A stretch of 64,000 bases of DNA from Paracraurococcus sp042666655 (GTDB taxonomy: Bacteria > Pseudomonadota > Alphaproteobacteria > Acetobacterales > Acetobacteraceae), in NCBI RefSeq assembly GCF_042666655.1, contig NZ_JBHTDE010000003.1:558001-622000 (forward strand), given 5' to 3'. Below, one piece after another: positions 26,119-34,764 of the stretch. Positions within the stretch are counted from its first letter, which is position 1. Each line of letters starts with the position of its first letter. A model generated the notes under the pieces. The model was not told the origin of the DNA. It saw only the letters and a program-made list of their open reading frames with translations, and did not search any database. The position numbers and the translations under genes were made by a program.

Positions 26119-26988
26119 GTGAGACGCCTGCAATTCGCCGTCGAGACGCTGGTGGTCCGCGCGGTGCTGGCCCTGGCGCGCTGGCTGGGGCCGGTCCGGG
26201 CTTCGGATGCGGGCGGCGCGCTGGGCCGCTGGCTGGGGCCGCTGCTGCCGGTCTCCCGCATCGCCCGGGCCAACCTGGCGCTGGCCCTGCCGGAACGGGA
26301 CGCCGCGGCGCGCGCCCTTATCCTGCGCGGCATGTGGGACAATCTCGGCCGCACGGTGGGCGAGCTGCCGCATCTGCCGGCCATGCGGTGGGAGATCGTC
26401 GGTGTCGAGCATTTGGCGCCGCTCGCTGCCGACGGCGGGCCGGCCATCCTGGTCTCCGGCCATCTCGGCAACTGGGAGGTTCTGCCGCCGGCGCTGGAGC
26501 GCCTCGGCATCCGCATGGGCAGCGTCTACCGCGCCGCGGACAACCCGGCGGTGGACGCGCTGGTGAACGGGTTGCGCGCCCGGGCGGTGGCGGGCAAGGC
26601 GCTGCCCTTGTTCCCGAAAGGCGCGCAGGGCGCGCGGGCGGCACTGAAATTTCTGTCCCAGGGTGGCGTGCTCGGCCTCCTCGCCGACCAGAAGCTGAAC
26701 GACGGAATCGCCGTGCCGCTGCTCGGCGCACCCGCGATGACCGCGCCGGCCCCGGCGCAGCTGGCGCTGCGCTTCCGCTGCCCGGTCATCCCCGGCCGGG
26801 TGCAAAGGCTCGGCCCCTGCCGCTTCCGGCTGATGGTGGACCCGCCGCTGGCGCTGCCCGTGGGCGAGGACCGCCAGGCGGCGATCCGCGCCCTGACCCT
26901 GGCGATCAACGACCGGATTTCGGCCTGGATCCGCGAGCGGCCGGAGGAATGGCTCTGGCTGCACCGGCGCTGGCCGAAGGACGTCTGA
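26119..26988 (+). CDS. LpxL/HtrB-family lipid A acyltransferase
   Basis: A 289-residue LABLAT-family acyltransferase that transfers a secondary acyl chain to Kdo-lipid A. It has the family His-x4-Glu motif in SGHLGNWEVLP and the downstream LLADQKLNDGIAVPLLG. It starts with GTG at 26119, ten bases after the lpxK stop. It may act as LpxL or as a related late acyltransferase; chain specificity is not visible. Confidence 0.88.
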   Translation: MRRLQFAVETLVVRAVLALARWLGPVRASDAGGALGRWLGPLLPVSRIARANLALALPERDAAARALILRGMWDNLGRTVGELPHLPAMRWEIVGVEHLAPLAADGGPAILVSGHLGNWEVLPPALERLGIRMGSVYRAADNPAVDALVNGLRARAVAGKALPLFPKGAQGARAALKFLSQGGVLGLLADQKLNDGIAVPLLGAPAMTAPAPAQLALRFRCPVIPGRVQRLGPCRFRLMVDPPLALPVGEDRQAAIRALTLAINDRISAWIRERPEEWLWLHRRWPKDV

Positions 26989-27056
26989 CGCGGCGGGACC
27001 GGCCGGCAGCGGCGCGGGCCGCCCCCGTGGCAGGATGCCGGGGATGTCACTTGAGG

Positions 27057-27096
27057 TATACCGGCTGGACGGTTGACCTACCGTCCAGCCGGTATA
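27057..27096. promoter_or_regulatory. 40-bp perfect palindrome (17-bp arms) at the tetR promoter
   Basis: The arm TATACCGGCTGGACGGT (27057-27073), six bases, then its exact reverse complement (27080-27096). Each arm is itself nearly palindromic (TACCG, six bases, CGGTA in the right arm), so two TetR dimers could bind side by side. A TATAGT (27093-27098) at the right edge could be the -10 box of the regulator operon, so the repressor would block polymerase. It sits 10 bp before the ATG at 27107. Function is inferred. Confidence 0.75.
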
Positions 27097-27106
27097 GTAG
27101 ATGCTC

Positions 27107-27676
27107 ATGTCCGATGTCGCCGTGACCCTCGACGCCCGCACCCGCATCCTCGATTCCGCCGAGGTGATCGTCCGCACCCGCGGCGTCGGCGGCCTGACGC
27201 TCGATGCCGCGGCGAAGCAGGCCGGCGTCTCGAAGGGCGGGCTGCTCTATCACTTCGCCTCGAAGGAAGCGCTGATCACCGGGCTGCTCGGCCGCATGGC
27301 CGAATGGATGCGACTGGATTTCGAGGCCTGCGTCGCCAGCCAGCCGGCGGGCCCCGGCCAGGTCGCCCGCGCCATGCTGGCCTGGGCCTTCGAGCTGACG
27401 CCGGAAGCGACCAACGAGCGCTGCGACCGCGCCGCCGCGGTCTTCCTTGCCGCCTTCCACCATGACCCGGCGCTGCTCGGCCCGATCCGCGCGGTGATCG
27501 CCCGGATGCGGGAGGCGGTGGCAGCGGACGGCCTGCCCGAGGGCCACGGCCACGCCATCATGGCGGCCGGCGACGGCATGTTCATGGCCCGGATCTTCGG
27601 CCTCTACACGCCCACGGAGCCGGAGCGCCACGCCATGCATGCTGCCCTCTCGCGTCTGTTGGAGCCTGTGACATGA
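27107..27676 (+). CDS. TetR-family repressor of the DevBCA-type exporter operon
   Basis: A 189-residue TetR protein with the N-terminal helix-turn-helix (LTLDAAAKQAGVSKGGLLYHF near residues 31 to 52) and a divergent ligand domain. The ATG at 27107 is chosen because a probable -10 box ends at 27098, making the transcript leaderless or nearly so; the ATG at 27101 would add two residues. There is no Shine-Dalgarno. It overlaps the next gene by four bases, so repressor and exporter genes are one operon and the repressor probably controls itself. Confidence 0.88.
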   Translation: MSDVAVTLDARTRILDSAEVIVRTRGVGGLTLDAAAKQAGVSKGGLLYHFASKEALITGLLGRMAEWMRLDFEACVASQPAGPGQVARAMLAWAFELTPEATNERCDRAAAVFLAAFHHDPALLGPIRAVIARMREAVAADGLPEGHGHAIMAAGDGMFMARIFGLYTPTEPERHAMHAALSRLLEPVT

Positions 27677-27897
27677 GGCTGTTCTCCGCCTTGGCCGGTG
27701 CTGCCCTGGTGCTGCTGCTCGCCGGCGCCGCCGCGGCCACGACGCAGGTGTCGCCGGAAGCGCCCGGGCTGCTCGGCGCCATCGCCCAGTTCTTCGCCTG
27801 CGGCGATCCGGAGGAAGCGGCCCTGCTGGCGCGCGACCTGCTGGACGAGGCGGAATTCGCCAGCCTGCTCGGCGCCCAGGCCGAGGCCGGTCCATGA
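27673..27897 (+). CDS. Small secreted protein of the exporter operon, unknown function
   Basis: A 74-residue protein with a signal peptide (LFSALAGAALVLLLAGAAAA) and a short acidic mature part containing one cysteine (FFACGDPEE). I recognise no family. It overlaps both neighbours by four bases (ATGA on each side), strong evidence that it is really translated. The position between the TetR regulator and the membrane-fusion protein suggests a periplasmic helper or cargo of the exporter. Confidence 0.7.
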   Translation: MRLFSALAGAALVLLLAGAAAATTQVSPEAPGLLGAIAQFFACGDPEEAALLARDLLDEAEFASLLGAQAEAGP

Positions 27898-28931
27898 GCC
27901 GGAAAGGGCTGCTGCTGGCGGTCCTGGTCCTGGCCGGCCTCGGCGCCGGTGGCTGGGTCTGGCTGCGCGACGGCAACGGCGACCACGTCCCGGTGCCGGT
28001 CGCCGCCGCGGCCGCGCCGATCGGCGTCGGCGCGCTGGGCCGGGTCGAGCCGGCGTCCCGCATCCGCAAGCTGAACCAGCCCGGCGGCTTCAACGTCGCT
28101 CGGCTCGATCGGCTGCTGGTCGCCGAGGGCGACGTGGTGGAGGCTGGCCATGTCCTGGCGGTGCTGGCCGATGCCGCGCAGAAGGATGCCGCCGCCGCCC
28201 AGGCCGAGGCCGCCGCGCGGCAATCCCGCGCCGTCCTGGCCCGGATTCGTGCCGCCGGCCGGCCGGAGGAGATCGACGCCCAGCGCGCCCGGATCCAGGC
28301 ATTGCAGGCCGGCGAGGCCAGCGCGCGGCGCGAGGCCGAGCGGGCCGAGGCGCTGCTGCCCTCCGGCGCCGGCAACATCGCCACCGCCGAGCGCAACCGC
28401 TTCGCCGCCAGCCGCACCGCGGCCGAACGCGCCGAGGCCGAGGCCGACTTGGTCCGGCTGCTTCGCCCGCGCCCCGAGGACATCGCCGTGGCCGAGGCCG
28501 AGTTGGCCGGCGCCGAGGCCGCTGCTGCCCGCGCCCGCGCCGATGCCGGGCTGTCGCGCATCACCGCCCCCATCGCCGGGACCGTGCTGAAGATCTACGC
28601 CAGGCCGGGCGACCAGGTGGGGTCGGACGGCGTGCTCGACCTGGCCGACCTGACCCGGCTCGACATCGTCGCCGATGTCTTCGAGACCGACGTGTCGCGG
28701 CTGCGCGAGGGCGCACCAGCCGAGGTGGTGGTCCCCGGCGAGCCGCAGCGCTACGCCGCGACCCTGCGGGAGATCGGCTGGATGGTCCGCCGCACCACCC
28801 AGGCCGGCACCGACCCGGTCGCCGCCGTCGATGCCCGCACCGTCGAGGTCCGCTTGGCACTCGGCGATGAAGGCCGCGCGGCGCTGCAGCGGCGCACCAA
28901 CATGCAGGTCCAGGTGGCGATCCGGCCATGA
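27894..28931 (+). CDS. HlyD/DevB-type membrane fusion protein
   Basis: A 345-residue periplasmic adaptor with one N-terminal membrane anchor (LLLAVLVLAGLGAGGWVW). A biotinyl-lipoyl half (VARLDRLLVAEGDVVEAGHVLAVL) follows, then a long alanine-rich coiled coil (about residues 95 to 210) and the second lipoyl half ITAPIAGTVLKIYARPGDQV. This is the layout of DevB-type adaptors of ABC exporters. It links the inner-membrane permease to an outer-membrane channel, which is not encoded here. It overlaps the permease gene by four bases. Confidence 0.9.
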   Translation: MSRKGLLLAVLVLAGLGAGGWVWLRDGNGDHVPVPVAAAAAPIGVGALGRVEPASRIRKLNQPGGFNVARLDRLLVAEGDVVEAGHVLAVLADAAQKDAAAAQAEAAARQSRAVLARIRAAGRPEEIDAQRARIQALQAGEASARREAERAEALLPSGAGNIATAERNRFAASRTAAERAEAEADLVRLLRPRPEDIAVAEAELAGAEAAAARARADAGLSRITAPIAGTVLKIYARPGDQVGSDGVLDLADLTRLDIVADVFETDVSRLREGAPAEVVVPGEPQRYAATLREIGWMVRRTTQAGTDPVAAVDARTVEVRLALGDEGRAALQRRTNMQVQVAIRP

Positions 28932-30211
28932 ACGTCCAGGCGCGCGAGGCGCCGGCCCCGGACTACCTGCCCTGGGCGCCGGAGCTGACCGGCGATGCAG
29001 GACCGCCGCCGCCCGAGGCCCGATCCCGCGCGCCGCGCAGCACGCCAGGGGCGGCGCTGTACCTGCCGCTGCGCCTCGCCTGGCGGCAGCTCCGGGCGGA
29101 GAAGGCCAAGCTGGCGTCCGCCATCGCCGGCGTCATGTTCGCCTGCGTGCTGGTCTTCATGCAGCTTGGGTTCCGATCGGCGCTGTTCGACAGCGCGACG
29201 GCGCTGCTGGCCAGCTTCCGCGCCGACATCTTCCTGATGCACCCGATGACGCTGGTCAGCTTCAAGCCGGAGATGCTGTCGCGGGTACGCGCCAGCCAGG
29301 CGCTGGCATTGCCCGAGGTGCAGGCGGCGGTCCCCGTCTACCTGGCGCAGGCGACCTGGCGGAACCCCGAGAACGGCACGCGCCGCGCGGTGCAGCTGGT
29401 CGGCTTCGACGTCGAGGCGGGGGTGATGGACTTCCCCGGCCTCGCCCCGCTGATCGAGACGCTGAAGCGGCCGGACACCATGGCCTTCGACCTGCGCTCG
29501 CGGCCCGAATTCGGCGCCGTGCCGAAGCTGCTGGCGGAGCGCGGGCCCTTCGAGGTGCAGGTCGGCAACCGGCAGATGGAGGTGGTCGGGCTGATCCAGA
29601 TCGGGCCGTCCTTCGGCGCCGACGGCAACGTGGTGATGTCGGAGACCAATTTCCGCCGCCTGGTCAAGGAAAGGCTGGTCAGCCAGGTCGACCTCGTGGC
29701 GATCCGGTTGGTCCCCGGCGCCGACCGCGAGGCGGCGGTCGTCCGGCTGCGCCAGCTGCTGCCGCCCGACGTCGCCGTGCTGCGCGGCCCCGACCTGGTG
29801 AAGCACGAGCGCGACTATTGGGAGGAAGCGACGCCGATCGGCTTCATCTTCATGTTCGGCAGCATCATGGGGCTGATCGTCGGCATGGTGATCGTCTACC
29901 AGATCCTGTTCAGCGACATCGCCAGCCACCTGAAGGAATACGCCACGCTGAAGGCGATGGGCTATTCCAACTTCTATCTCGGCCGCGCGGTGCTCTCGGC
30001 CGCCTTCATCCTGGCGCTGCTGGGCTTCCTGCCGGGCTTCGCGCTGGCCACCTTCCTGTACGACGTGGTGGGGAAGAGCACCTTCCTGCCGCTGGCGATG
30101 GACGCATCGCGGGCGCTGGCGGTGTTCGGGATGATCTTCACCATGTGCGGCATCGCCGGGCTGCTGGCGATGCGCAAGCTGCGCGACGCCAACCCGGCGG
30201 ACATGTTCTGA
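28928..30211 (+). CDS. DevC-type ABC exporter permease (FtsX/MacB fold)
   Basis: A 427-residue permease with one N-terminal membrane helix (about 62 to 80), a large periplasmic domain, and three C-terminal helices (about 295-315, 345-365, 390-410). This is the FtsX/MacB topology. The motif ATLKAMGYSNFYLGRAVL is typical of DevC. It ends in TGATG, overlapping the ATPase gene by one base. Known relatives export glycolipids or other amphiphiles; the cargo here is unknown. Confidence 0.9.
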   Translation: MNVQAREAPAPDYLPWAPELTGDAGPPPPEARSRAPRSTPGAALYLPLRLAWRQLRAEKAKLASAIAGVMFACVLVFMQLGFRSALFDSATALLASFRADIFLMHPMTLVSFKPEMLSRVRASQALALPEVQAAVPVYLAQATWRNPENGTRRAVQLVGFDVEAGVMDFPGLAPLIETLKRPDTMAFDLRSRPEFGAVPKLLAERGPFEVQVGNRQMEVVGLIQIGPSFGADGNVVMSETNFRRLVKERLVSQVDLVAIRLVPGADREAAVVRLRQLLPPDVAVLRGPDLVKHERDYWEEATPIGFIFMFGSIMGLIVGMVIVYQILFSDIASHLKEYATLKAMGYSNFYLGRAVLSAAFILALLGFLPGFALATFLYDVVGKSTFLPLAMDASRALAVFGMIFTMCGIAGLLAMRKLRDANPADMF

Positions 30212-30939
30212 TGGACATGCAGGCGACCCTTGGGCGGCCTGCCCCGGTCGAGATCCGCGGCCTGACCTATGCCTATGGCGAGGGCGAGCTGCGCCGCCCG
30301 GTGCTGCGCGACGTCGACCTCTCGGTCCGGCCCGGCGAGATCGTGCTGCTCACGGGCCCGTCCGGCAGCGGCAAGACCACGCTGCTGACCCTGGTCGGCG
30401 CGCTGCGGGCGATGCAGGAGGGCTCCTGCCGCGTGCTGGGGCAGGAGCTGATGGGGGCGAGCGAAGGCCAGCGGGTGGCGCTGCGGCAGCGGATCGGCTT
30501 CATCTTCCAGCAGCACAACCTGCTCGGCTTCCTCACCGCGCAGCAGAACGTCGCCATGGCGCTCGAGCTCGACCCGCGGACGACGGAGGCGGTGCGGCTG
30601 GAACGCGCCACGGCGATGCTGGCGGCCGTCGGCCTCGGCGATCGCGGCGCCAGCCGGCCGGACCAGCTCTCCGGCGGGCAGCGGCAGCGCGTGGCGGTGG
30701 CCCGGGCGCTTGCCGGCGAGCCCGGGTTGATCCTGGCGGACGAGCCGACCGCGGCGCTCGACCGGCAATCCGGCGGCGAGGTGGTGCGGCTGCTGCGCGA
30801 CCTGGCGCGGCGGCGCGGGGTGCCGATCCTGCTGGTGACGCACGATCCGCGCATCCTCGACCTCGCCGACCGCATCGTCTCGATGGAGGATGGGCGGATC
30901 GTGCCCACGAAACAGGCAATGGATGCACCGGCGCCCTGA
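30211..30939 (+). CDS. DevA-type ABC exporter ATPase
   Basis: A 242-residue ATPase with Walker A GPSGSGKTTLL near residue 51, Q-loop FIFQQHNLLGFLTA, signature LSGGQRQRVAVARAL and Walker B LILADEPTAALD. This is the MacB/LolD/DevA type that drives substrate from membrane to adaptor. The start at 30211 overlaps the permease stop. It is the last gene of the tetR - small protein - devBCA operon. Confidence 0.92.
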   Translation: MDMQATLGRPAPVEIRGLTYAYGEGELRRPVLRDVDLSVRPGEIVLLTGPSGSGKTTLLTLVGALRAMQEGSCRVLGQELMGASEGQRVALRQRIGFIFQQHNLLGFLTAQQNVAMALELDPRTTEAVRLERATAMLAAVGLGDRGASRPDQLSGGQRQRVAVARALAGEPGLILADEPTAALDRQSGGEVVRLLRDLARRRGVPILLVTHDPRILDLADRIVSMEDGRIVPTKQAMDAPAP

Positions 30940-31020
30940 TCCATTGCCGCCCGGTCGTTGACAGCCCGATCCGGCGCCAGCCACCATCCGGCGAGGTAAG
31001 ACAGGGCAGGACCATATCCA

Positions 31021-32042
31021 TGCTGGGACGAGGCTTCATCGCCGCGGCGACGCTCGCTTGCGCGCTGATCACCACCACCACCGCCTCGGCGCAGCAGACG
31101 CTGGAGGCGATCAAGGCGCGCGGCCAGCTGGTCTGCGGCATCGGCACCGGCGTCGCCGGCTTCGGCCTGCCGGACAGCAAGGGCGTCTGGCAGGGGATGG
31201 ACGTGGACCTGTGCCGCGGCCTCGCCACCGCCATCTTCAACGACCCGAACAAGGTGCGCTTCGCGCCGCTGTCCTCCTCCACCCGCTTCACCGCGCTCGG
31301 CGCCGGCGAGGTGGACGTGCTGTTCCGCACCTCCACGCAGACCATGCTGCGCGACGTGACGCTGGGGCTGCGGCATGTGACCACGTACTTCTACGACGGC
31401 CACGGCTTCATCGTGAAGAAGGACAGCGTCGCCAAGGTGTCGGAGATGCGCGACGCCACCATCTGCCTGGTGCAGGGCACGACGAACGAGCAGGTGACGG
31501 CGGACCACTTCCGCAGCATCAACACCCCCTTCAAGCCGGTGCTGTACGAGCGCACCGACCAGGCGACCGCGGCGCTGCAGGCCGGCCGCTGCGACAGCTT
31601 CGGCACCGATGCCTCGCAGCTTGCCGGGGTGAAGTCGACCATGGCCAACCCGAAGGACTGGGTGATCCTGCCCGAGCGCTTCAGCAAGGAGCCCTACGGC
31701 GCCTATATCCGCCGCGACGACCAGCAATGGTTCGACGTGATCCGCTGGTACACCACCGCGCTGATCGAGGCGGAGGAGCAGGGCATTACCCGCGCCAATG
31801 CCGAGGAGATGCGCAAGACCAGCGTGAACCCCAATACCCGCCGCCTGCTGGGCGTGACGCCGGAGTTGGGCGAATCGCTCAAGCTCGACCGCAACTGGGC
31901 CTACAATGCGGTGAAGGCGATGGGGAATTACGGCGAGATCTATGACCGCTCCTTCGGGCCGGACACGCAGATCGACCTGGCGCGCGGGCCGAACAAGCTG
32001 TGGACCCAGGGCGGGCTGATCTACGCGCTGCCGATGCGGTAG
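31021..32042 (+). CDS. General L-amino acid ABC transporter binding protein (AapJ-like)
   Basis: A 340-residue periplasmic binding protein with signal peptide (ending TTASA before QQT) and the SBP_bac_3 fold. KARGQLVCGIGTGVAGFG, WQGMDVDLCRGLATAIF and YEPYGAYIR-type motifs resemble the AapJ/BztA family, which binds many L-amino acids. No aapQMP permease or ATPase genes are next to it, so it is an orphan that must use a transporter encoded elsewhere. It ends at repeat copy A. Confidence 0.88.
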
Positions 32043-32165
32043 CCTGAATTTCCTGGCGGGTCCGGCACCCGCCGCGCGGCGGGCGCCAACCCAGGAAAAT
32101 GGATGAGGGGTTGGACGCATGCGTCCAACGGGAAAGAATATCGTCTCCCCCAACCTGCCATCTTT
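32043..32165 (-). repeat. Structured intergenic repeat, copy A
   Basis: It fills the whole gap between the amino acid binding protein and nikR, in the orientation opposite to the copies at 46351 and 62008. It has the shared GC hairpin (GGCACCCGCCG 32064-32074, CG, CGGCGGGCGCC 32077-32087). It also has an extra perfect 20-bp palindrome at 32110-32129 (GTTGGACGCA and its complement). It may double as a terminator for two convergent genes. Confidence 0.75.
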
Positions 32166-32624
32166 TCAGGCATGGGTATGCGGGTGCACATGCGGCCCCG
32201 CCCCATGGTCGTGCCGGCTTTCCTCGAAGCGCGCCGGTACCATATGCAGCGCATGATGGCGCACCCCGGTCTCGCTGGTGACCGCCTCGGCGAAGCGCCG
32301 CACCGCGCCGGAGTCTCCGCGCAATACCGACACCTCCAGGCAGGTCGCATGGTCCAGGTGCACGTGCAGGCTGGCGATGCCGAGGTCGTGGTGCGCGTGG
32401 TGCGCCCCGGTCAGCCGCCGCGCCAGGTCGCGCGCCGCATGGTCGTAGACATAGCTCAGGGTCGCCACGCAGGGTGCCGCCTCGGCGAGCGAGGCGGCCC
32501 GGTTGGTCTCCGCCCGCAGCAGGTCGCGGATCGCCTCTGACCGGCTGGCATAGCCCCGGGTGGCGACCAGGGTGTCGACGATGCCGAGCAGGTCCTCATC
32601 GATGCTGATGGTAATGCGCTCCAT
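32166..32624 (-). CDS. nikR: NikR-type nickel-responsive ribbon-helix-helix regulator
   Basis: A 152-residue regulator with an N-terminal ribbon-helix-helix (ERITISIDEDLLGIVDTLV) and a C-terminal ACT-like nickel domain. The high-affinity nickel ligands of Escherichia coli NikR appear at the same numbers: H87, H89 and C95 (LHVHLDHATC), with histidines at 75, 76, 78 and 79 covering the fourth position. An extra His-rich tail (HVHPHTHA) is present. GGGAGC precedes the ATG. It is divergent from a TonB-dependent receptor that it probably represses when nickel is high. Confidence 0.92.
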   Translation of the reverse strand: MERITISIDEDLLGIVDTLVATRGYASRSEAIRDLLRAETNRAASLAEAAPCVATLSYVYDHAARDLARRLTGAHHAHHDLGIASLHVHLDHATCLEVSVLRGDSGAVRRFAEAVTSETGVRHHALHMVPARFEESRHDHGAGPHVHPHTHA

Positions 32625-32695
32625 GCTCCCGCTCCCCGGCTGGCCGCAGTCTGCCCGGCGGATTGCCTGGCCGTCCATGTCCGTGTGAAGATTTG

Positions 32696-32711
32696 CCTCA
32701 ATGGTATGAGG
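32696..32711. promoter_or_regulatory. Short inverted repeat between nikR and the TonB receptor
   Basis: CCTCA, six bases, TGAGG, just before the receptor start at 32722. The centre ATGGTA and the GTATGA at 32704-32709 recall one half of the E. coli NikR site (GTATGA / TCATAC), but the second half at the standard spacing is not present. This is a weak operator candidate. Confidence 0.35.
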
Positions 32712-32721
32712 GGCTATCCAG

Positions 32722-34743
32722 GTGCGGCTTCGGATGGGATTGGCCGCCGCATTGCTGGGCGGCGGCGCGGTGGCGCAGGTAGCGGAATTGCCGCCGATGC
32801 TGGTGACCGCCGAGGGCGAGCGCCCCGCCGCGGCCAGCGAGATCGCGGTGCCGCGCGCCGAGCTGCTCGCCCGGCCGATCGCCCGCACCGCCGAGGCGCT
32901 CGAGGCGGCGCCGGGCCTGATCGTCACCCAGCACAGCGGCGAGGGGAAGGCGAACCAGTACTTCCTGCGCGGCTTCAACCTCGACCACGGCACCGACCTG
33001 GCGATCACGGTCGATGGCATGCCGGTCAACATGCGCACCCATGCGCATGGCCAGGGCTATGCCGACCTGAATTTCCTGATCCCCGAACTGCTCGGCGGGA
33101 TGCGGGTGCGGAAGGGTCCCTACTACGCCGATGACGGCGACTTCGCCACCGCCGGCGCGCTGCGGCTGGACCTGGTCGATGCGCTGGATCCCTTCGTGCA
33201 GGGCACGGTCGGCAGCTTCGGCTATTGGCGCGGCCTCGCCGCCGGGTCGAAGGCGCTGGGGCAGGGCACGCTGCTGGCGGCCGGCGAGGTGGCGACCTAC
33301 CAGGGCCCCTGGCGCAGCGGCGACGACCTGCTCCGGCTGAACGGCGTGCTGCGCTACCGCCAGGGCACCGCGCTGGACGGCTTCACCCTGACCGCCATGG
33401 GCTATGCCGGGCGCTGGGATGCGACCGACCAGGTGCCGGCGCGCGGCGTCTCCGCCGGGATCGTCGACCGCTTCGGCGCGATCGATCCGACCGATGGCGG
33501 CCGGGCGCGGCGGGCCAGCCTGTCCGGCCGCTACGCCACCACCGGCGACTGGGGCACCACGCGGGTCTCGGCCTATGCCATCCGCTCGACGCTCGACCTC
33601 TACAACAACTTCACCTACTTCCTCGACGACCCCGCCCGCGGCGACCAGTTCCGCCAGACGGACCGCCGCTGGGTGCTGGGCGGGGAGGCGGTGCAGAGCC
33701 TCCCCTGGGAAGCGCTCGGCCGTCCGGCGGAGACGCGCTTCGGCATCCAGACCCGGCACGACGACATCCGCGTCGGCCTGTCCCGCACCCAGGCGCGTAC
33801 GCCGCTGTCCACGGTGCGGGAGGATGCGGTGCGGCAGGACAGCGTCGGCGTCTTCACCGACACCACCCTCCGCCCGAAGGACCGGCTGCGGCTGACCGGC
33901 GGGGTGCGGGCCGACTGGATGGGCGGCCGGGTGCGCAGCGACACGCCAGCGAATTCCGGCTACGCCGGGGAATGGATCGCCAGCCCGAAGGCCGGCGTGG
34001 CGCTCGGGCCGTGGTGGGCGACGGAATTCTTCCTCAACGCCGGCAGCGGCTTCCACAGCAACGACCTGCGCGGCGCCACCATCCGGGTGGAACCCGCGGA
34101 CCGGCTGACGCCCACCGCCCGCGTGCCGCTGCTGGTGCGGGCCAGGGGGGCGGAGATCGGCGTCGCCACGCGGGCGGTGCCGGGGCTGGACAGCCGGGTG
34201 GCCGCCTTCGTGCTCGACCTGGGCTCGGAGATCCTGTTCCTCGGCGATGCCGGGACGACCGAGCCGAGCCGGGCCAGCCGGCGCACCGGCATCGAATGGA
34301 CCAACCGCTGGCAGGCGACGCCGGCCCTGGCGCTCGACCTCGACGTGGCGGCGACGCGGGCTCGCTTCACCGAATCCGACCCGGCCGGCAGCCACATACC
34401 CGGCGCGCCCAACCTGGTGCTGGCCGCGGGGGCAAGCTGGGACGAGGGGCCGGGCTGGTTTGGCGCGGCGCGGCTGCGGGTCTTCGGGCCGCGGCCGCTG
34501 ACCGAGGACGGGCAGGAGCGGTCGCGCACCACGGCATTGGTGAATGCCCGGGCCGGCTACCGGCTGGAGAACGGCGTCACGTTGCGGCTGGACGCCTTCA
34601 ACCTGTTCAACACGAAGGCCAGCCAGATCGATTATTGGTACGCCTCCCGCCTGCCGGGCGAGCCAGCGGCGGGGGTGGAGGACCGGCATTTCCACCCGGT
34701 AGAGCCGCTGGCGGTGCGCTTCACCGTGGCGGCGGCGCTGTAG
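32722..34743 (+). CDS. TonB-dependent outer-membrane receptor, probably for nickel or a nickel chelate
   Basis: A 673-residue outer-membrane receptor. It has a short signal (MGLAAALLGGGAVAQ), a plug domain (GLIVTQHSGEGKANQYFLRG, LDHGTDLAITVDGMPVN) and a long beta-barrel ending in AVRFTVAAAL. The plug has the His-containing stretch NMRTHAHGQGY. The start is GTG at 32722, with the ATG at 32734 as an alternative. Because it is divergent from nikR, the likely cargo is nickel or cobalt with a carrier. Energy comes from TonB-ExbBD, not encoded here. Iron-siderophore transport is the main alternative. Confidence 0.88.
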   Translation: MRLRMGLAAALLGGGAVAQVAELPPMLVTAEGERPAAASEIAVPRAELLARPIARTAEALEAAPGLIVTQHSGEGKANQYFLRGFNLDHGTDLAITVDGMPVNMRTHAHGQGYADLNFLIPELLGGMRVRKGPYYADDGDFATAGALRLDLVDALDPFVQGTVGSFGYWRGLAAGSKALGQGTLLAAGEVATYQGPWRSGDDLLRLNGVLRYRQGTALDGFTLTAMGYAGRWDATDQVPARGVSAGIVDRFGAIDPTDGGRARRASLSGRYATTGDWGTTRVSAYAIRSTLDLYNNFTYFLDDPARGDQFRQTDRRWVLGGEAVQSLPWEALGRPAETRFGIQTRHDDIRVGLSRTQARTPLSTVREDAVRQDSVGVFTDTTLRPKDRLRLTGGVRADWMGGRVRSDTPANSGYAGEWIASPKAGVALGPWWATEFFLNAGSGFHSNDLRGATIRVEPADRLTPTARVPLLVRARGAEIGVATRAVPGLDSRVAAFVLDLGSEILFLGDAGTTEPSRASRRTGIEWTNRWQATPALALDLDVAATRARFTESDPAGSHIPGAPNLVLAAGASWDEGPGWFGAARLRVFGPRPLTEDGQERSRTTALVNARAGYRLENGVTLRLDAFNLFNTKASQIDYWYASRLPGEPAAGVEDRHFHPVEPLAVRFTVAAAL

Positions 34744-34764
34744 CGGACGGCCGGCGACCCGCCG

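Noticed and set aside
32696..32711. A full E. coli-type NikR operator (GTATGA-N16-TCATAC)
   Set aside because: Only one half-like GTATGA occurs; the other half is missing at the required spacing. Kept as a weak inverted repeat only.
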